Of a DNA stretch of 25,542 nt, positions 15,581-25,542 are shown piece after piece (the stretch's first letter is position 1; each line of letters opens with the position of its first letter). Made by a program: the position numbers and the translations under genes. The notes beneath the pieces are model-generated. The model was not told the origin of the DNA and did no database searches. It saw nothing but the letters and a program-made list of their open reading frames with translations. Where the stretch lies: contig CAYMWP010000063.1 of assembly GCA_964393895.1 (NCBI GenBank), forward strand, positions 1 to 25,542, written 5' to 3'. The stretch comes from B4-G1 sp964393895 (GTDB lineage Bacteria > Chloroflexota > Anaerolineae > B4-G1).

Positions 15581-17176
15581 TTAGAACCCCAGTTTTCCTT
15601 CCCCCGTTCGTCGAGGAGGCTCCGGCGCGGCGGGGACAGCGGGCGGCACATCCACCGGCTCTGCTGTTTCTACCGCCGGAACGACGGTCGGCACGGCCGC
15701 CGGCGCCGGTGCTTCCACCGAGGGAGCAGCGTCCGGCATAGCCTCCGGCGCCGGTATTTCTTCCGCTGGCTCTCCGCTGGTAGTGGTGGCTGTTGCCCTT
15801 CCACTGAGCACCAAACAACCGGCCAACGAATCGTGCAGGGCCTGCTTCTTTTCGCTGAAAAGGGGCATCAAGTATCCAATGCCTGCGAGCAGCCCCGACA
15901 GTAACTTGGCCCAGTGTCGCCCCGTCGCCCGGCCAAAGGAGATGCGGTTGCCCTCCAGGTCGGTGACGATGATGGACAGTGCGCGCTTGCCCAGCGTGGC
16001 CTGCCAGGGGGAACTCTCCAGCAGGGCATAGTACAGCCAAAAGATGGCGAGACCCAGTATCTGCATCAGGCAGTTCCCGATAGCCAGGATACTCGAGAGG
16101 GTCTCTTCTTCCGCTTTGCCCGCCAGTAGGCCGGCCAGCGCGCCCAGGAGAGCGGCCGCCACCAGGTACGGGATGCCAAATATCGCCGTGTCTATCAGCA
16201 TGGCGCCGGCCCGCCGCCAGAAACTGGCGTACTCGAAAGCCGGGGCGAGGGGCGTTGCCGCCAACGCAGGCCGTTGCGCCGCCACGCCCGCCGCGGTCGC
16301 TGCCCCCAATGCAGGCTGTGCGGCCATCTCTGGCGGAGCGAGCCGCCCGGCCTGCCAATCCTCGTACCGTTGCAACGATTGGTAGGGCGCTCTCCCCGTC
16401 CAGGTGTCCGCCTTCACTCTGATAGAGACCTTGACCCGCTTACCCGGCGCGGCCTCCTCCTGGGCGGTCAAGGTAAACCCCTCGCGGGGCGCAAAGCGCA
16501 CCTCCTGGGCGTTACCGGCCACCAGAGCGACCATTTCGGGGGCCAGTTGTCCCTTCCAGCGCTTGCCCTTGGCCTGGAACTCGATCAGGTTGCCAGAAGC
16601 GACCACGTTCGCCCGTTGGATGCGGCCGACCAGCGCCTCGACATGGGTGATGAGCGGCTCGGAAATGTGTTGTACCCGAGCGAACTTGGAATGCTTGGCA
16701 AAGCGCTGTACGGCCCAGACAATCTGAATGACGCCGGCGATGGCCCAAAAGCTCTGGGACGAATCCCCAGACATCAAAGTGATGGCAATGTTCCACAGTC
16801 CCACCAGGAGCATGGCAGCGGCGTCGGCCTGTAGCGCGCCAGGGCTGGGCTTGCGCCAGGCCGCGATGCCAGTGCCGACGAGGAACAGGCCTATCAACAC
16901 CAGCACGCCGTTGCACCCCGACTGTTCCAGGGAGGCAAGTCCTCCCAGAATGGCAAGCGCCCCCCAAAAGATGCTCCATCCGCCCGACGAGCGGAGGTTC
17001 TTGCGCTGCTGCGCGGCCTCCCAGGCGTCCTCGAGTTCCCGAACTGTGTGCCGCCGGGCCTCTGCTTCCCTTTCGGCCTCGACGCCTATCAGGCTGGCCC
17101 CACAGGCAACGCAACTCAGGTTGATGGCCGGGTTGCTTGCCCCACATTGAGGACAGGTTTTCGATAATGTGGTCAT
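15581..17176 (-). CDS. Zinc-ribbon RDD family membrane protein
   Basis: Integral membrane protein of 531 residues. A short zinc ribbon opens it: CPQC (Cys8, Cys11) and CVAC (Cys22, Cys25). Hydrophobic segments lie at about 66-83, 90-107, 119-135 and 143-157. A soluble part (165-265) follows, then an RDD domain (about 314-458) with WRRAGAMLIDT, WQATLGKRAL and KQALHDSLAG. An Ala/Pro/Val-rich tail runs from 460 to the end. RDD proteins are poorly understood; some have been linked to ion exchange. The start at 17176 is set by AAAAGGAG seven bases upstream; the 110 in-frame residues before it come from repeat DNA and are rejected. First gene of the cluster that continues with the TPR protein and the peptide-binding lipoprotein. 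Confidence 0.85.
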   Translation of the reverse strand: MTTLSKTCPQCGASNPAINLSCVACGASLIGVEAEREAEARRHTVRELEDAWEAAQQRKNLRSSGGWSIFWGALAILGGLASLEQSGCNGVLVLIGLFLVGTGIAAWRKPSPGALQADAAAMLLVGLWNIAITLMSGDSSQSFWAIAGVIQIVWAVQRFAKHSKFARVQHISEPLITHVEALVGRIQRANVVASGNLIEFQAKGKRWKGQLAPEMVALVAGNAQEVRFAPREGFTLTAQEEAAPGKRVKVSIRVKADTWTGRAPYQSLQRYEDWQAGRLAPPEMAAQPALGAATAAGVAAQRPALAATPLAPAFEYASFWRRAGAMLIDTAIFGIPYLVAAALLGALAGLLAGKAEEETLSSILAIGNCLMQILGLAIFWLYYALLESSPWQATLGKRALSIIVTDLEGNRISFGRATGRHWAKLLSGLLAGIGYLMPLFSEKKQALHDSLAGCLVLSGRATATTTSGEPAEEIPAPEAMPDAAPSVEAPAPAAVPTVVPAVETAEPVDVPPAVPAAPEPPRRTGEGKLGF

Positions 17177-17223
17177 TTCATGTCTCCTTTTTGTGTTGGC
17201 TTTCTCAAAAGCTCTGGCTTGCA

Positions 17224-17335
17224 CCCCAAACACTACAACGAATGGGGAAAGGAACGAATCGTTGCTCGTCGGATTGGCAAAGCTGTCCGAGACGCGAACC
17301 CCAAACACTACAACGAATGGGGAAAGGAACGAATC
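17224..17335. repeat. Two-copy 37-bp direct repeat, 75-bp period
   Basis: Positions 17224-17260 and 17299-17335 are identical over 37 bases, beginning CCCCAAACACTACAACGAAT and ending AAAGGAACGAATC, with a 38-base stretch between. The size resembles one CRISPR repeat-spacer unit, but there are only two copies and no cas genes. The sequence between the copies and the one beyond the first copy share AGCTTT...GCCAA on the minus strand, which suggests a tandem duplication of leader DNA. It lies 47 bp upstream of the RDD gene. Confidence 0.8.
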
Positions 17336-17415
17336 CCCGCCCCCCGGCCCGCCTCGATCAGAGCATCTCGGCGAACGTTCGCTCAATTCCAAACCCGTTG
17401 TTATACCCACACTAT

Positions 17416-17463
17416 CACTGCGGCCAATACCAAGGATACCACAAGTCGGGGATGAACACAATT
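17416..17463 (-). pseudogene. Fragment of a kinase-propeller-like gene
   Basis: On the minus strand this reads AGIVFIPDLWYPWYWPQ followed by two stops. The kinase at 18104-20695 contains SIPDSWYPWYWPQWAGE. At the DNA level 17416-17455 matches 18858-18897 at 35 of 40 positions, including an unbroken 16-base run. The rest of the surrounding frame (up to 17597) does not resemble the kinase. It is best read as a small leftover of a paralogous propeller gene or a local duplication. Confidence 0.5.
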
Positions 17464-17499
17464 CCCGCCAAGTCGCCGGCTTGGCGCGCGAACCACAGT

Positions 17500-17528
17500 T
17501 TGACATCCCCTGACGCGCATATTATACT
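17500..17528 (+). promoter_or_regulatory. Strong sigma-70-type promoter for the antitoxin-like gene
   Basis: A perfect TTGACA (17500-17505) is separated by exactly 17 bases from TATACT (17523-17528). Transcription would begin near 17535, giving a leader of about 140 bases before the ATG at 17678. It is the best promoter match in the window. Confidence 0.7.
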
Positions 17529-17677
17529 CGCTACGAGTTTGTGAAGTATGGTGTTGGCTGCAAGGGCTGCATCAAGGTCCAGCACGTTACCGCTCAACTG
17601 GTCTGAATTGGATTCATTGAGGTGACGGTTGCACTACAAATTTGAAGAGAGGCCGGACAGTATAGAGAGAGAAACCA

Positions 17678-17938
17678 ATGAAAGCAGAATACGATTTTTC
17701 TAAAGGCGAACGTGGCAGGTTTTACGATCCCAACACCGTGTTCAGTTTTCCGGTTTACCTTGAGCCAGACGTAGATGACTTTATGAGTGCACTTGCAGAT
17801 GAGAAAGAGGTTGACGTTCAAGAGTTAGTGAACGAATGGCTTAGTGCAGACTGCCGTAAATTCGTGCCGAGTTTTTCACACTCACACCGGCCTAAAGAGC
17901 CGGTGTTAGGGCGCTTTTCGGCCGATTTGTGGGCCTAG
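17678..17938 (+). CDS. Ribbon-helix-helix antitoxin-like protein, disrupted by a MITE
   Basis: The first 55 residues look native: MKAEYDFSKGERGRFYDPNT, then a strand (FPVYLEPDV) and two helices (DDFMSALADEKE and VDVQELVNEWL), the beta-alpha-alpha order of CopG-type ribbon-helix-helix proteins. The MKxEYDFSKG start is common in small proteins annotated near toxin-antitoxin loci. From codon 56 the frame runs through the inserted MITE, giving a foreign 31-residue tail that ends DLWA. The natural C-terminus survives beyond the element (18020-18061). The ATG at 17678 is supported by the upstream promoter; the ribosome site (GAGAGA) is weak. No toxin gene is visible on either side, so the gene is an orphan and probably non-functional. 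Confidence 0.65.
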   Translation: MKAEYDFSKGERGRFYDPNTVFSFPVYLEPDVDDFMSALADEKEVDVQELVNEWLSADCRKFVPSFSHSHRPKEPVLGRFSADLWA

Positions 17939-18014
17939 CGCCGCCTCTTCTATGGCTGAGAATCAGCCCGCGGCGCGGCCGGCGCAAAGCGGAACGAATT
18001 TATGTATCGCTGCA
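17845..18014. mobile_element. MITE-like element copy B (170 bp) with CTTAG target duplication
   Basis: Same element as 1640-1793, with a 16-base insertion in the second hairpin loop and a few substitutions in the first stem. It is bounded by TGCAG and CTGCA. CTTAG precedes it (17840-17844); CTTGGG follows (18015-18020), explained by CTTAGGG having lost one A. It interrupts the antitoxin-like gene after codon 55. No coding capacity. Confidence 0.85.
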
Positions 18015-18019
18015 CTTGG

Positions 18020-18061
18020 GTGAATATCAAGTTGGTGCAGAGTGTGCAGCAGCAGAGTTGA
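18020..18061 (+). pseudogene. Severed 3' end of the antitoxin-like gene
   Basis: Directly after the MITE the plus strand reads VNIKLVQSVQQQS followed by TGA. Removing the element and one duplicate, and restoring a single lost A, joins ...QELVNEWL to R-VNIKLVQSVQQQS in one frame, giving a protein of about 70 residues. This is the length and ending expected for a small ribbon-helix-helix antitoxin. Confidence 0.6.
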
Positions 18062-18103
18062 GCGAAACTGCGTTTGATAACTCCAATCGGGGCAGTGTGC
18101 TCC

Positions 18104-20695
<2,592 letters not shown>

Positions 20696-20719
20696 CGCTC
20701 ACCTCCATAGAGCTACAAC

Positions 20720-20819
20720 CAGCAATTCCCGTTTTGGCAATTCCAGCTTGGGTGCATCGGAAAAAACTAGCCAGCACCGTCTGTTTTACGGCGGTGCGGC
20801 TTCAAAACGGGAATTACTG
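20720..20819. mobile_element. 100-bp MITE-like element (copy 2, complete)
   Basis: The ends CAGCAATTCCCGTTTTG (20720-20736) and CAAAACGGGAATTACTG (20803-20819) are inverted repeats with one mismatch over 17 bases. The inner GCACCG/CGGTGC pair forms a further stem. The right 51 bases are repeated exactly at 1-51. No target duplication is clear. It lies 25 bp upstream of the kinase start codon, so it sits in or near the kinase promoter. Confidence 0.8.
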
Positions 20820-20944
20820 ATACGCCGTTATATCCCGTAGCAACCCTATTCTACCACAACTAGATGGACAGAAAGGCACAGAAATGTAAACTTTTTGTAA
20901 CAACCGGCCGATTCCCTGGTAAATCTTGCCCTCGGCGACCACAC

Positions 20945-23900
20945 TCACCACGCTCCATCTTTGAACGCCAGGGGAAAATAAAAACGGAATGGCTCTACGA
21001 GCACCCATGCATCCCGCTCCCACGCGCCCCCCACGCCGTCATCCAAAAAGGTCGCACTGTACAACGTCGGCTGACGAGGTCCGCCGGACAAGGCGAGACG
21101 GTAGGTAACGGCAACCTGGGCCTGCACGCTCAGGGAGCCGGACCAGTACATCGCGCCAGACAGAGCCTCGGCCACACCTCCACCGCTCCAGGCCAGGGAG
21201 TCCGGGACAAGGGTCACATCCTCCGGAAAGATAGTGACGGCCGTAGCAGCGGCAGCGTCGCTGAGGCCGGTATTGGCGAGGGTCAGCGCGCAAGTGACCA
21301 CACTGCTGGGCCGAGTCGCCGCCGGGCTGCACCGCAGAACCGAGGCGGACAAATCCGGCGCGTTCACTCGCACCGTCGCGGCACGGTGAAAGCGCACTCC
21401 CTGATCCTCCAACCCTAAGCGAGCCGTGTTGACGATGACCGCGTCGTCAGGGACGCCGGCAACCACGGTGACCCGATAGGTAAAGGTAATGATCTCGCCG
21501 GGCGCAAGCGCCCCCTCCCAGGAGACCCGTCGCGTGGAAGTGTAGTAGGAAGCCGCACCGGTCAGACTACCAGGGATCAGCGTCAGGCTGACCGGAACCG
21601 TATTGGAGAGCGACGCCGTGACCTCTTGAGGACCGTCGTTGCGCAGAGCGATAGTGTAGGTGAGCGTGTCGCTGCCGGAGACTGCGCTCCGGTCGGCGAC
21701 CACGGTCGAGCCGCCCAGCCAACTCAACCAGCCGACGACGCGCTCCATCACCTCGGCGCGGCCCGCCTCTGGCAACGCCTCGTACGGAAAAGCGAAAAAG
21801 GCCGTCTTGTAGCCCCCTTTCTGCCGCGCCAGTGCAATGGGCCTCCGATCCTGCTCACGAAAGAGAACAGAGACGTCCGCCGCGGGCGTAACCGCGTCCG
21901 ACCAGTTGTGGAAGGGATAATTCAACGTGTAAGGCCCCAAGCGGTCGCCGATGGGGTTCTCCGGCACTCCCAGCGCCAGCGTAGGTGTGACGTCCTCAGT
22001 GTAGGCCAGCACCCCCAGATAACTCTGGCTAAAGTAATCGTCGCCGTGGTAGTATAGGAAATCCTGAGAGGAAAAAAAGAGACGCCCACCGCCATCAAGA
22101 TAGTGCTCCAGCGCCGTCTCCTCGTCGGCAGTGACCGGCGCGAACCAGTCGTAGCCGGTGAACCATACGACGACAGGATAACGCTGCAACACGTCCAACG
22201 GAGGACTGCCCTGCGCCGGGTCGTCGCCGGCCTTCCCGGTGTGCCAATAGTCGTACCGGAACCCGTTCTCCGCCAGGGCCGCCTCGTACTTTTCCTCCTG
22301 GGGATACCAGCGATCGTCGTCCACCAGTAAGACAGGAGCAGGGGATTCGGAAGTCAAGACGACCGTTGGGGCCAGCGTAGGAGAAAGAGAGGATTGGGCA
22401 ACGAGCGTAATCACGTCCCGCTCGTCCCACCCGGCGTCGGCAGGGATGGTCACGCTCACGACGACAGTGGCGGAGGTACACGGAGCCAGAGAGAGCGCCG
22501 GGGCGCTGAGGCGACTCGTCCAGGATGCCCCCTGTAGCGAGAGGCTGACATTATCTGTACCGCCTGCCTGCCCCACGTGGCGCACCCGCACGGCGTGGGT
22601 GACGACGGAGCCCGGCAACCCGATGCGCGTCTGGCGAGCGGGCTGCAACTCCAGACCCGCTTGCGGCCACGGCGCTACCAGCCAATCCAACGATCTACCC
22701 ACCACCTCCCCCCGGGCCGACCGATCATCAATACCTTCCAGGCCAAAAGAGAGATAAACGGCTCGATAATCCAGACAGGTCCCAATCCGTATCCCGCCAC
22801 AGCCGGCCCCGCGATAGGCCAACACCGGCGCGGCGGCATCGGGGTCATCTATGCCGATCTCGTCGGGAAAATTCTGGTTGTCGGCCCCGCCAGAGCCGGT
22901 GATAGTAAAAACCATTCCGGCAAATACATCGCCATCCAAGCCATCCAACACCCGCGATGGAGCATTGTCGCCGGCGTAGCGAGCCTTGAGGTAATCCCAG
23001 TAATAGGCGCTCCAATAGAGCCCCGCCCCGCCGCCGTCCAGGAACCCCACGTCCTGCCCGCTCAACAACAGCCGCCCGCCGCTCGAGAGGTAGGTGGTGA
23101 TCGCGTGTTGTGCGCCGATGTAACCGGGAGCATCTTCTGGCGCGCTCCAGATCACCACGTCGTAGGGCGCCAGGTCTGCGGCGGACGGCGTCTCGTCGGG
23201 GATGCGCTTGACGGAATGCACGTCGTAGGCGTGGGCCAGATCGTCCAGCGCCTGGCGAAAGTAGCCAATCTGACTGCCATAGTACCAGGGGCCGCTATCA
23301 ACCAACAGGATCGTAGGAGCCGGAGGCAGGATTAAATCAACGACGGTAACTTGCCCGGCAATGACGTGCGCGGTCGCGGTCACGATCCGATAGCCCAGGT
23401 GATGGGCGCGGACGGTATAGAGGCCGGCGGGAGGCGTAAAGGCATACTCGCTCTCGGTGGTCTCCAAAGGAGTATCCAGCACGGTGACGGTGGCGACGAG
23501 TGGCTGACCGGTGGCAGCGTCTGTCACCTGGCCGCGCAGGACGCCGGTGGGCAGCGCGCTCAGGGAGAAATCTTCCACCACCGTCGTGTCCGTGATCACT
23601 GCGACCCCCCAGGCAGTGACAGGCTCGTAGCCAAAGGCCGAAGCGGTCAGATCGTAGGTGGTGGGGGCCAGGGCAAGTAAATAGTTCCCGTCGGCATCGG
23701 AGACGGCCGTGCTGCTACTCCCACCTCCGTGCGGGGCAGCGACCACAGTCGCCTCGGCGATGGGAGCGCCGCCTCCGGACTGCTCCACCGCACCGCCGAC
23801 CATACCGGCCTGAGCCAGAGCAACGACAGCAACGAAAGCATCCACCCGCCCCCAGCCAGTCTCGTTGTTGGGAATTGGACTGCCCAGGGGAACGGCGGTA

Positions 23901-25312
23901 CTGGTGATGAGAAAGGCGGTGTGCGTGATGCTCAAAGTAGAGCTGACCGACCGCAGCAGCGCCGCGACGCCGGCGACGTGAGGAGTGGCCATCGAGGTGC
24001 CGTTATTCGAGCCGTAAGCGCCCCCCGGCAGGCAGGAGACCACGTTCACCCCCGGCGCCGCCACGTGGGGGCGAACCTCGCCCCAGGGGGAGGGGCCGCG
24101 GCCTGAAAAGTCGGCGACCTCGTCGTCAGAGTCGGTGGCGCCGACGGCGAACGCCTCCGGCAACGACGCGGGCGAGCCGACCGTGCCTTCACCGGGACCG
24201 TCGTTCCCGTTGGCAAAAACGGCGAAAATGCCGGCCGTCCGCAAGGCCTGCAAATCGGACTGGAAAGTAGTCAATCCGCCATTCTCGTTGCCCCAGGAGT
24301 TGTTGACCACGTCGGGAGACTGGCTCTCGTCACCGCCCGGGGCCAGGAGCCATTGGAACCCGGCGTGGATCCAGGAATCGTAGCCGTATCCCTGGCTATT
24401 GAGCACCTTGACCCCAATCCAGCGGGCGCCGGGCGCAACGCCGATCCCATCCTGCCCAACGACGGTGCCCATCGTGTGGCTGCCGTGGCCGTGACCGTCC
24501 ACCGGGTAGAGTGCGCCGTCGCCGGTGGCATCGTACCAACTGTAAGTGTGGTTGGCGGGGCCGTGAGGGTCATAACCCCGGTAGTTGGCCCGCAGCGCCG
24601 GGTGGAACCAATCCACCCCTGTATCCATCCCCGCCACGACGACCCCGGTGCCAGAGATGTGGAGGGAGGCCCAGACCTCGTCGGCGCGGATGCGCGTGAT
24701 TCCCCATTCCGGGGAAGCGGGGATCTGTCTTTGTCGAGCGAGGGGCTTGTCCGCGACCCACTGGCGGTAGTGGTCGAGGTAGACGGCGGCAACTTCGGGC
24801 CGTTCGGCCAGGGCCAAGACGACGTCCCGGTCGGCGTGGACGGCAATTCCGTTGAATATCCAGAACGAGGTGTAGGACTCGATCTTGCCGGCGGCCCGCG
24901 CTCCCTCCAGATAGGAACGCAACAAGGTCTGGGAGCGGGTGGCGGTGGACTGTAGCGCGGAGACGAGGCGCGACCGGGCCTCTGTCACGCTCGACGCCCC
25001 GCCGGTCGCCGCCCGGAGATCGGTCTGCTCACGCAGGCGCAAGACTATGCGAAAAGAATCGTCGGGGCCGGCCTCCAGCAAGGCCCGCAACAGTTCAGGC
25101 TCCAAGGGAACGCCGTCCCCCACGCCCCTTTCCGTCGCTCCACAGGGAGGCCGTTGCCACGGCGGAGAGAGAGCGGCGAGAGCCGTTCCGTCCCCCACTC
25201 CACTCCGGCCAACATCCACCGGCTGCGGGTTGGCGAGGGCAGGGAACCAGGCAACCATCGAGATGAGGAAAGCAAGCGCAGCCGTAACAGGACAAGATAC
25301 TCTAGTCTTCAT
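20945..25312 (-). CDS. Secreted multidomain subtilisin-like serine protease (S8)
   Basis: Predicted extracellular protease of 1455 residues. Order of parts: signal peptide (1-28), inhibitor I9-like propeptide (about 85-185), S8 catalytic domain (about 205-500) with Asp230 (AGMDTGV), His276 (GHGSHTMG), oxyanion Asn370 (ANGNDG) and Ser440 (NGTSMATP). Two carboxypeptidase-regulatory-like beta domains follow (505-585, 590-662). Two class-I amidotransferase-like alpha/beta domains begin ILLVDSGPWYYGSQIG (668-880) and VLLVDDDRWYPQEEKYE (993-1200), separated by a beta domain (885-990). Two DUF11-like domains (about 1203-1310, 1325-1430) precede the C-terminal FRFYFPLAFKDGAW. The ATG at 25312 has AAAGGGG six bases upstream and gives a proper signal peptide; the earlier frame extension is rejected. 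Stands alone, same strand as the kinase 249 bp downstream. Confidence 0.92.
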   Translation of the reverse strand: MKTRVSCPVTAALAFLISMVAWFPALANPQPVDVGRSGVGDGTALAALSPPWQRPPCGATERGVGDGVPLEPELLRALLEAGPDDSFRIVLRLREQTDLRAATGGASSVTEARSRLVSALQSTATRSQTLLRSYLEGARAAGKIESYTSFWIFNGIAVHADRDVVLALAERPEVAAVYLDHYRQWVADKPLARQRQIPASPEWGITRIRADEVWASLHISGTGVVVAGMDTGVDWFHPALRANYRGYDPHGPANHTYSWYDATGDGALYPVDGHGHGSHTMGTVVGQDGIGVAPGARWIGVKVLNSQGYGYDSWIHAGFQWLLAPGGDESQSPDVVNNSWGNENGGLTTFQSDLQALRTAGIFAVFANGNDGPGEGTVGSPASLPEAFAVGATDSDDEVADFSGRGPSPWGEVRPHVAAPGVNVVSCLPGGAYGSNNGTSMATPHVAGVAALLRSVSSTLSITHTAFLITSTAVPLGSPIPNNETGWGRVDAFVAVVALAQAGMVGGAVEQSGGGAPIAEATVVAAPHGGGSSSTAVSDADGNYLLALAPTTYDLTASAFGYEPVTAWGVAVITDTTVVEDFSLSALPTGVLRGQVTDAATGQPLVATVTVLDTPLETTESEYAFTPPAGLYTVRAHHLGYRIVTATAHVIAGQVTVVDLILPPAPTILLVDSGPWYYGSQIGYFRQALDDLAHAYDVHSVKRIPDETPSAADLAPYDVVIWSAPEDAPGYIGAQHAITTYLSSGGRLLLSGQDVGFLDGGGAGLYWSAYYWDYLKARYAGDNAPSRVLDGLDGDVFAGMVFTITGSGGADNQNFPDEIGIDDPDAAAPVLAYRGAGCGGIRIGTCLDYRAVYLSFGLEGIDDRSARGEVVGRSLDWLVAPWPQAGLELQPARQTRIGLPGSVVTHAVRVRHVGQAGGTDNVSLSLQGASWTSRLSAPALSLAPCTSATVVVSVTIPADAGWDERDVITLVAQSSLSPTLAPTVVLTSESPAPVLLVDDDRWYPQEEKYEAALAENGFRYDYWHTGKAGDDPAQGSPPLDVLQRYPVVVWFTGYDWFAPVTADEETALEHYLDGGGRLFFSSQDFLYYHGDDYFSQSYLGVLAYTEDVTPTLALGVPENPIGDRLGPYTLNYPFHNWSDAVTPAADVSVLFREQDRRPIALARQKGGYKTAFFAFPYEALPEAGRAEVMERVVGWLSWLGGSTVVADRSAVSGSDTLTYTIALRNDGPQEVTASLSNTVPVSLTLIPGSLTGAASYYTSTRRVSWEGALAPGEIITFTYRVTVVAGVPDDAVIVNTARLGLEDQGVRFHRAATVRVNAPDLSASVLRCSPAATRPSSVVTCALTLANTGLSDAAAATAVTIFPEDVTLVPDSLAWSGGGVAEALSGAMYWSGSLSVQAQVAVTYRLALSGGPRQPTLYSATFLDDGVGGAWERDAWVLVEPFRFYFPLAFKDGAW

Positions 25313-25542
25313 CGAATTCCCCTTTCCCAAAACCACTGATTGGTATCTGTTTACCGCAGGGCCGCAGAGAACGCCGAGATTCTGTTCACCGTCGTTTGGC
25401 GGGGTCTCCGACCAAGCCCACAACCCTCCGGCGGCGGTCGGGAGTCGCCGCTGCGCTTACAGCCGAACGGAGTGTTCTAGTTTTGCTGTAACTACCTTGA
25501 CAATGTTAAATTCGCTGCGAGGGGCTCGTAGTGCGCCACGGA
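25313..25542. other. Upstream region of the subtilase gene, no gene seen
   Basis: No coding region or convincing repeat was found. On the minus strand TTGTCA with TAGAAC 18 bases later (near 25470-25500) is a weak promoter candidate. The frame continues open through 25423 but reads like translated non-coding DNA. Confidence 0.4.

Noticed and set aside
17177..17506. 110-residue N-terminal extension of the RDD protein
   Set aside because: It translates the 37-bp direct repeats and the propeller fragment, contains no sensible domain, and the ATG at 17176 has a perfect ribosome site.
17415..17597. Minus-strand 60-residue ORF ending in WYPWYWPQ as an intact gene
   Set aside because: Only the last 17 or so residues resemble a protein; the rest overlaps the plus-strand promoter region. 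Kept only as a short remnant.
17541..17606. Short GTG ORF (21 codons, with CKGC) in the leader of the antitoxin-like gene
   Set aside because: It starts within a few bases of the predicted transcription start, has no ribosome site, and includes a sequence resembling a repeat end (GTTACCGCTCAAC).
20820..20944. Extended -10 promoter (TGGTAGAAT on the minus strand at 20848-20856) for the kinase
   Set aside because: Plausible -10 but no -35 and a 150-base leader containing the 100-bp element; too weak to list as a feature.
25313..25423. 37-residue N-terminal extension of the subtilase
   Set aside because: The downstream ATG at 25312 has a good ribosome site and begins a proper signal peptide; the extension reads like translated non-coding DNA.

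Overview
The window looks like chromosomal DNA from a GC-rich, heterotrophic bacterium. My best guess is a Chloroflexota member of the Anaerolineae/Caldilineae type. This is inferred from gene style, not from a marker gene. The clues are lipoproteins and secreted proteins with long Thr/Pro linkers, a Ser/Thr kinase fused to a TolB/WD40-like propeller, secreted proteases ending in a Y-(I/F)-(Y/F)-(L/F)-P-L motif, and many small palindromic repeats between genes. No rRNA, tRNA, phage, transposase or cas gene is visible.

Layout: 1-158 carries the end of a 100-bp repeat and a good promoter for an M20 dipeptidase (159-1523, +). A repeat-filled gap separates it from a convergent N-acylamino acid racemase/o-succinylbenzoate synthase-type enolase (1794-2909, -). 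Next are a frameshifted gene remnant (about 2966-3204), a small lipoprotein (3146-3811, -) and, from a divergent promoter, a Thr/Pro-linker protein with two FxLYD-like domains (4099-5193, +). A secreted HExxH metalloprotease (5306-7363, +) follows, then a convergent lipoprotein (7505-8149, -). A 370-bp gap packed with nested inverted repeats leads to a second secreted HExxH metalloprotease with three PKD domains (8616-11126, +).

From 17176 down to 11327 on the minus strand is an apparent three-gene operon: a zinc-ribbon/RDD membrane protein, a membrane protein with six 44-residue TPR-like repeats, and a peptide-transporter substrate-binding lipoprotein, with gaps of 42 and 21 bp. No permease or ATPase gene accompanies it. 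Upstream, 17177-18103 is a degraded region. It has a two-copy 37-bp direct repeat, a fragment resembling the nearby kinase propeller, a strong promoter, and a ribbon-helix-helix antitoxin-like gene split by a 170-bp MITE. A sibling MITE lies at 1640-1793. Both MITEs are flanked by a 5-bp CTWAG target duplication. A transmembrane Ser/Thr kinase with a propeller sensor (18104-20695, -) and a 1455-residue multidomain subtilase (20945-25312, -) fill the rest.

Functionally the window is dominated by extracellular protein degradation and use of the products: three secreted proteases, an oligopeptide-binding lipoprotein, a cytoplasmic dipeptidase and possibly D-amino-acid salvage. The most unusual content is the set of at least five families of miniature inverted-repeat elements, including the insertion that inactivated the antitoxin-like gene.
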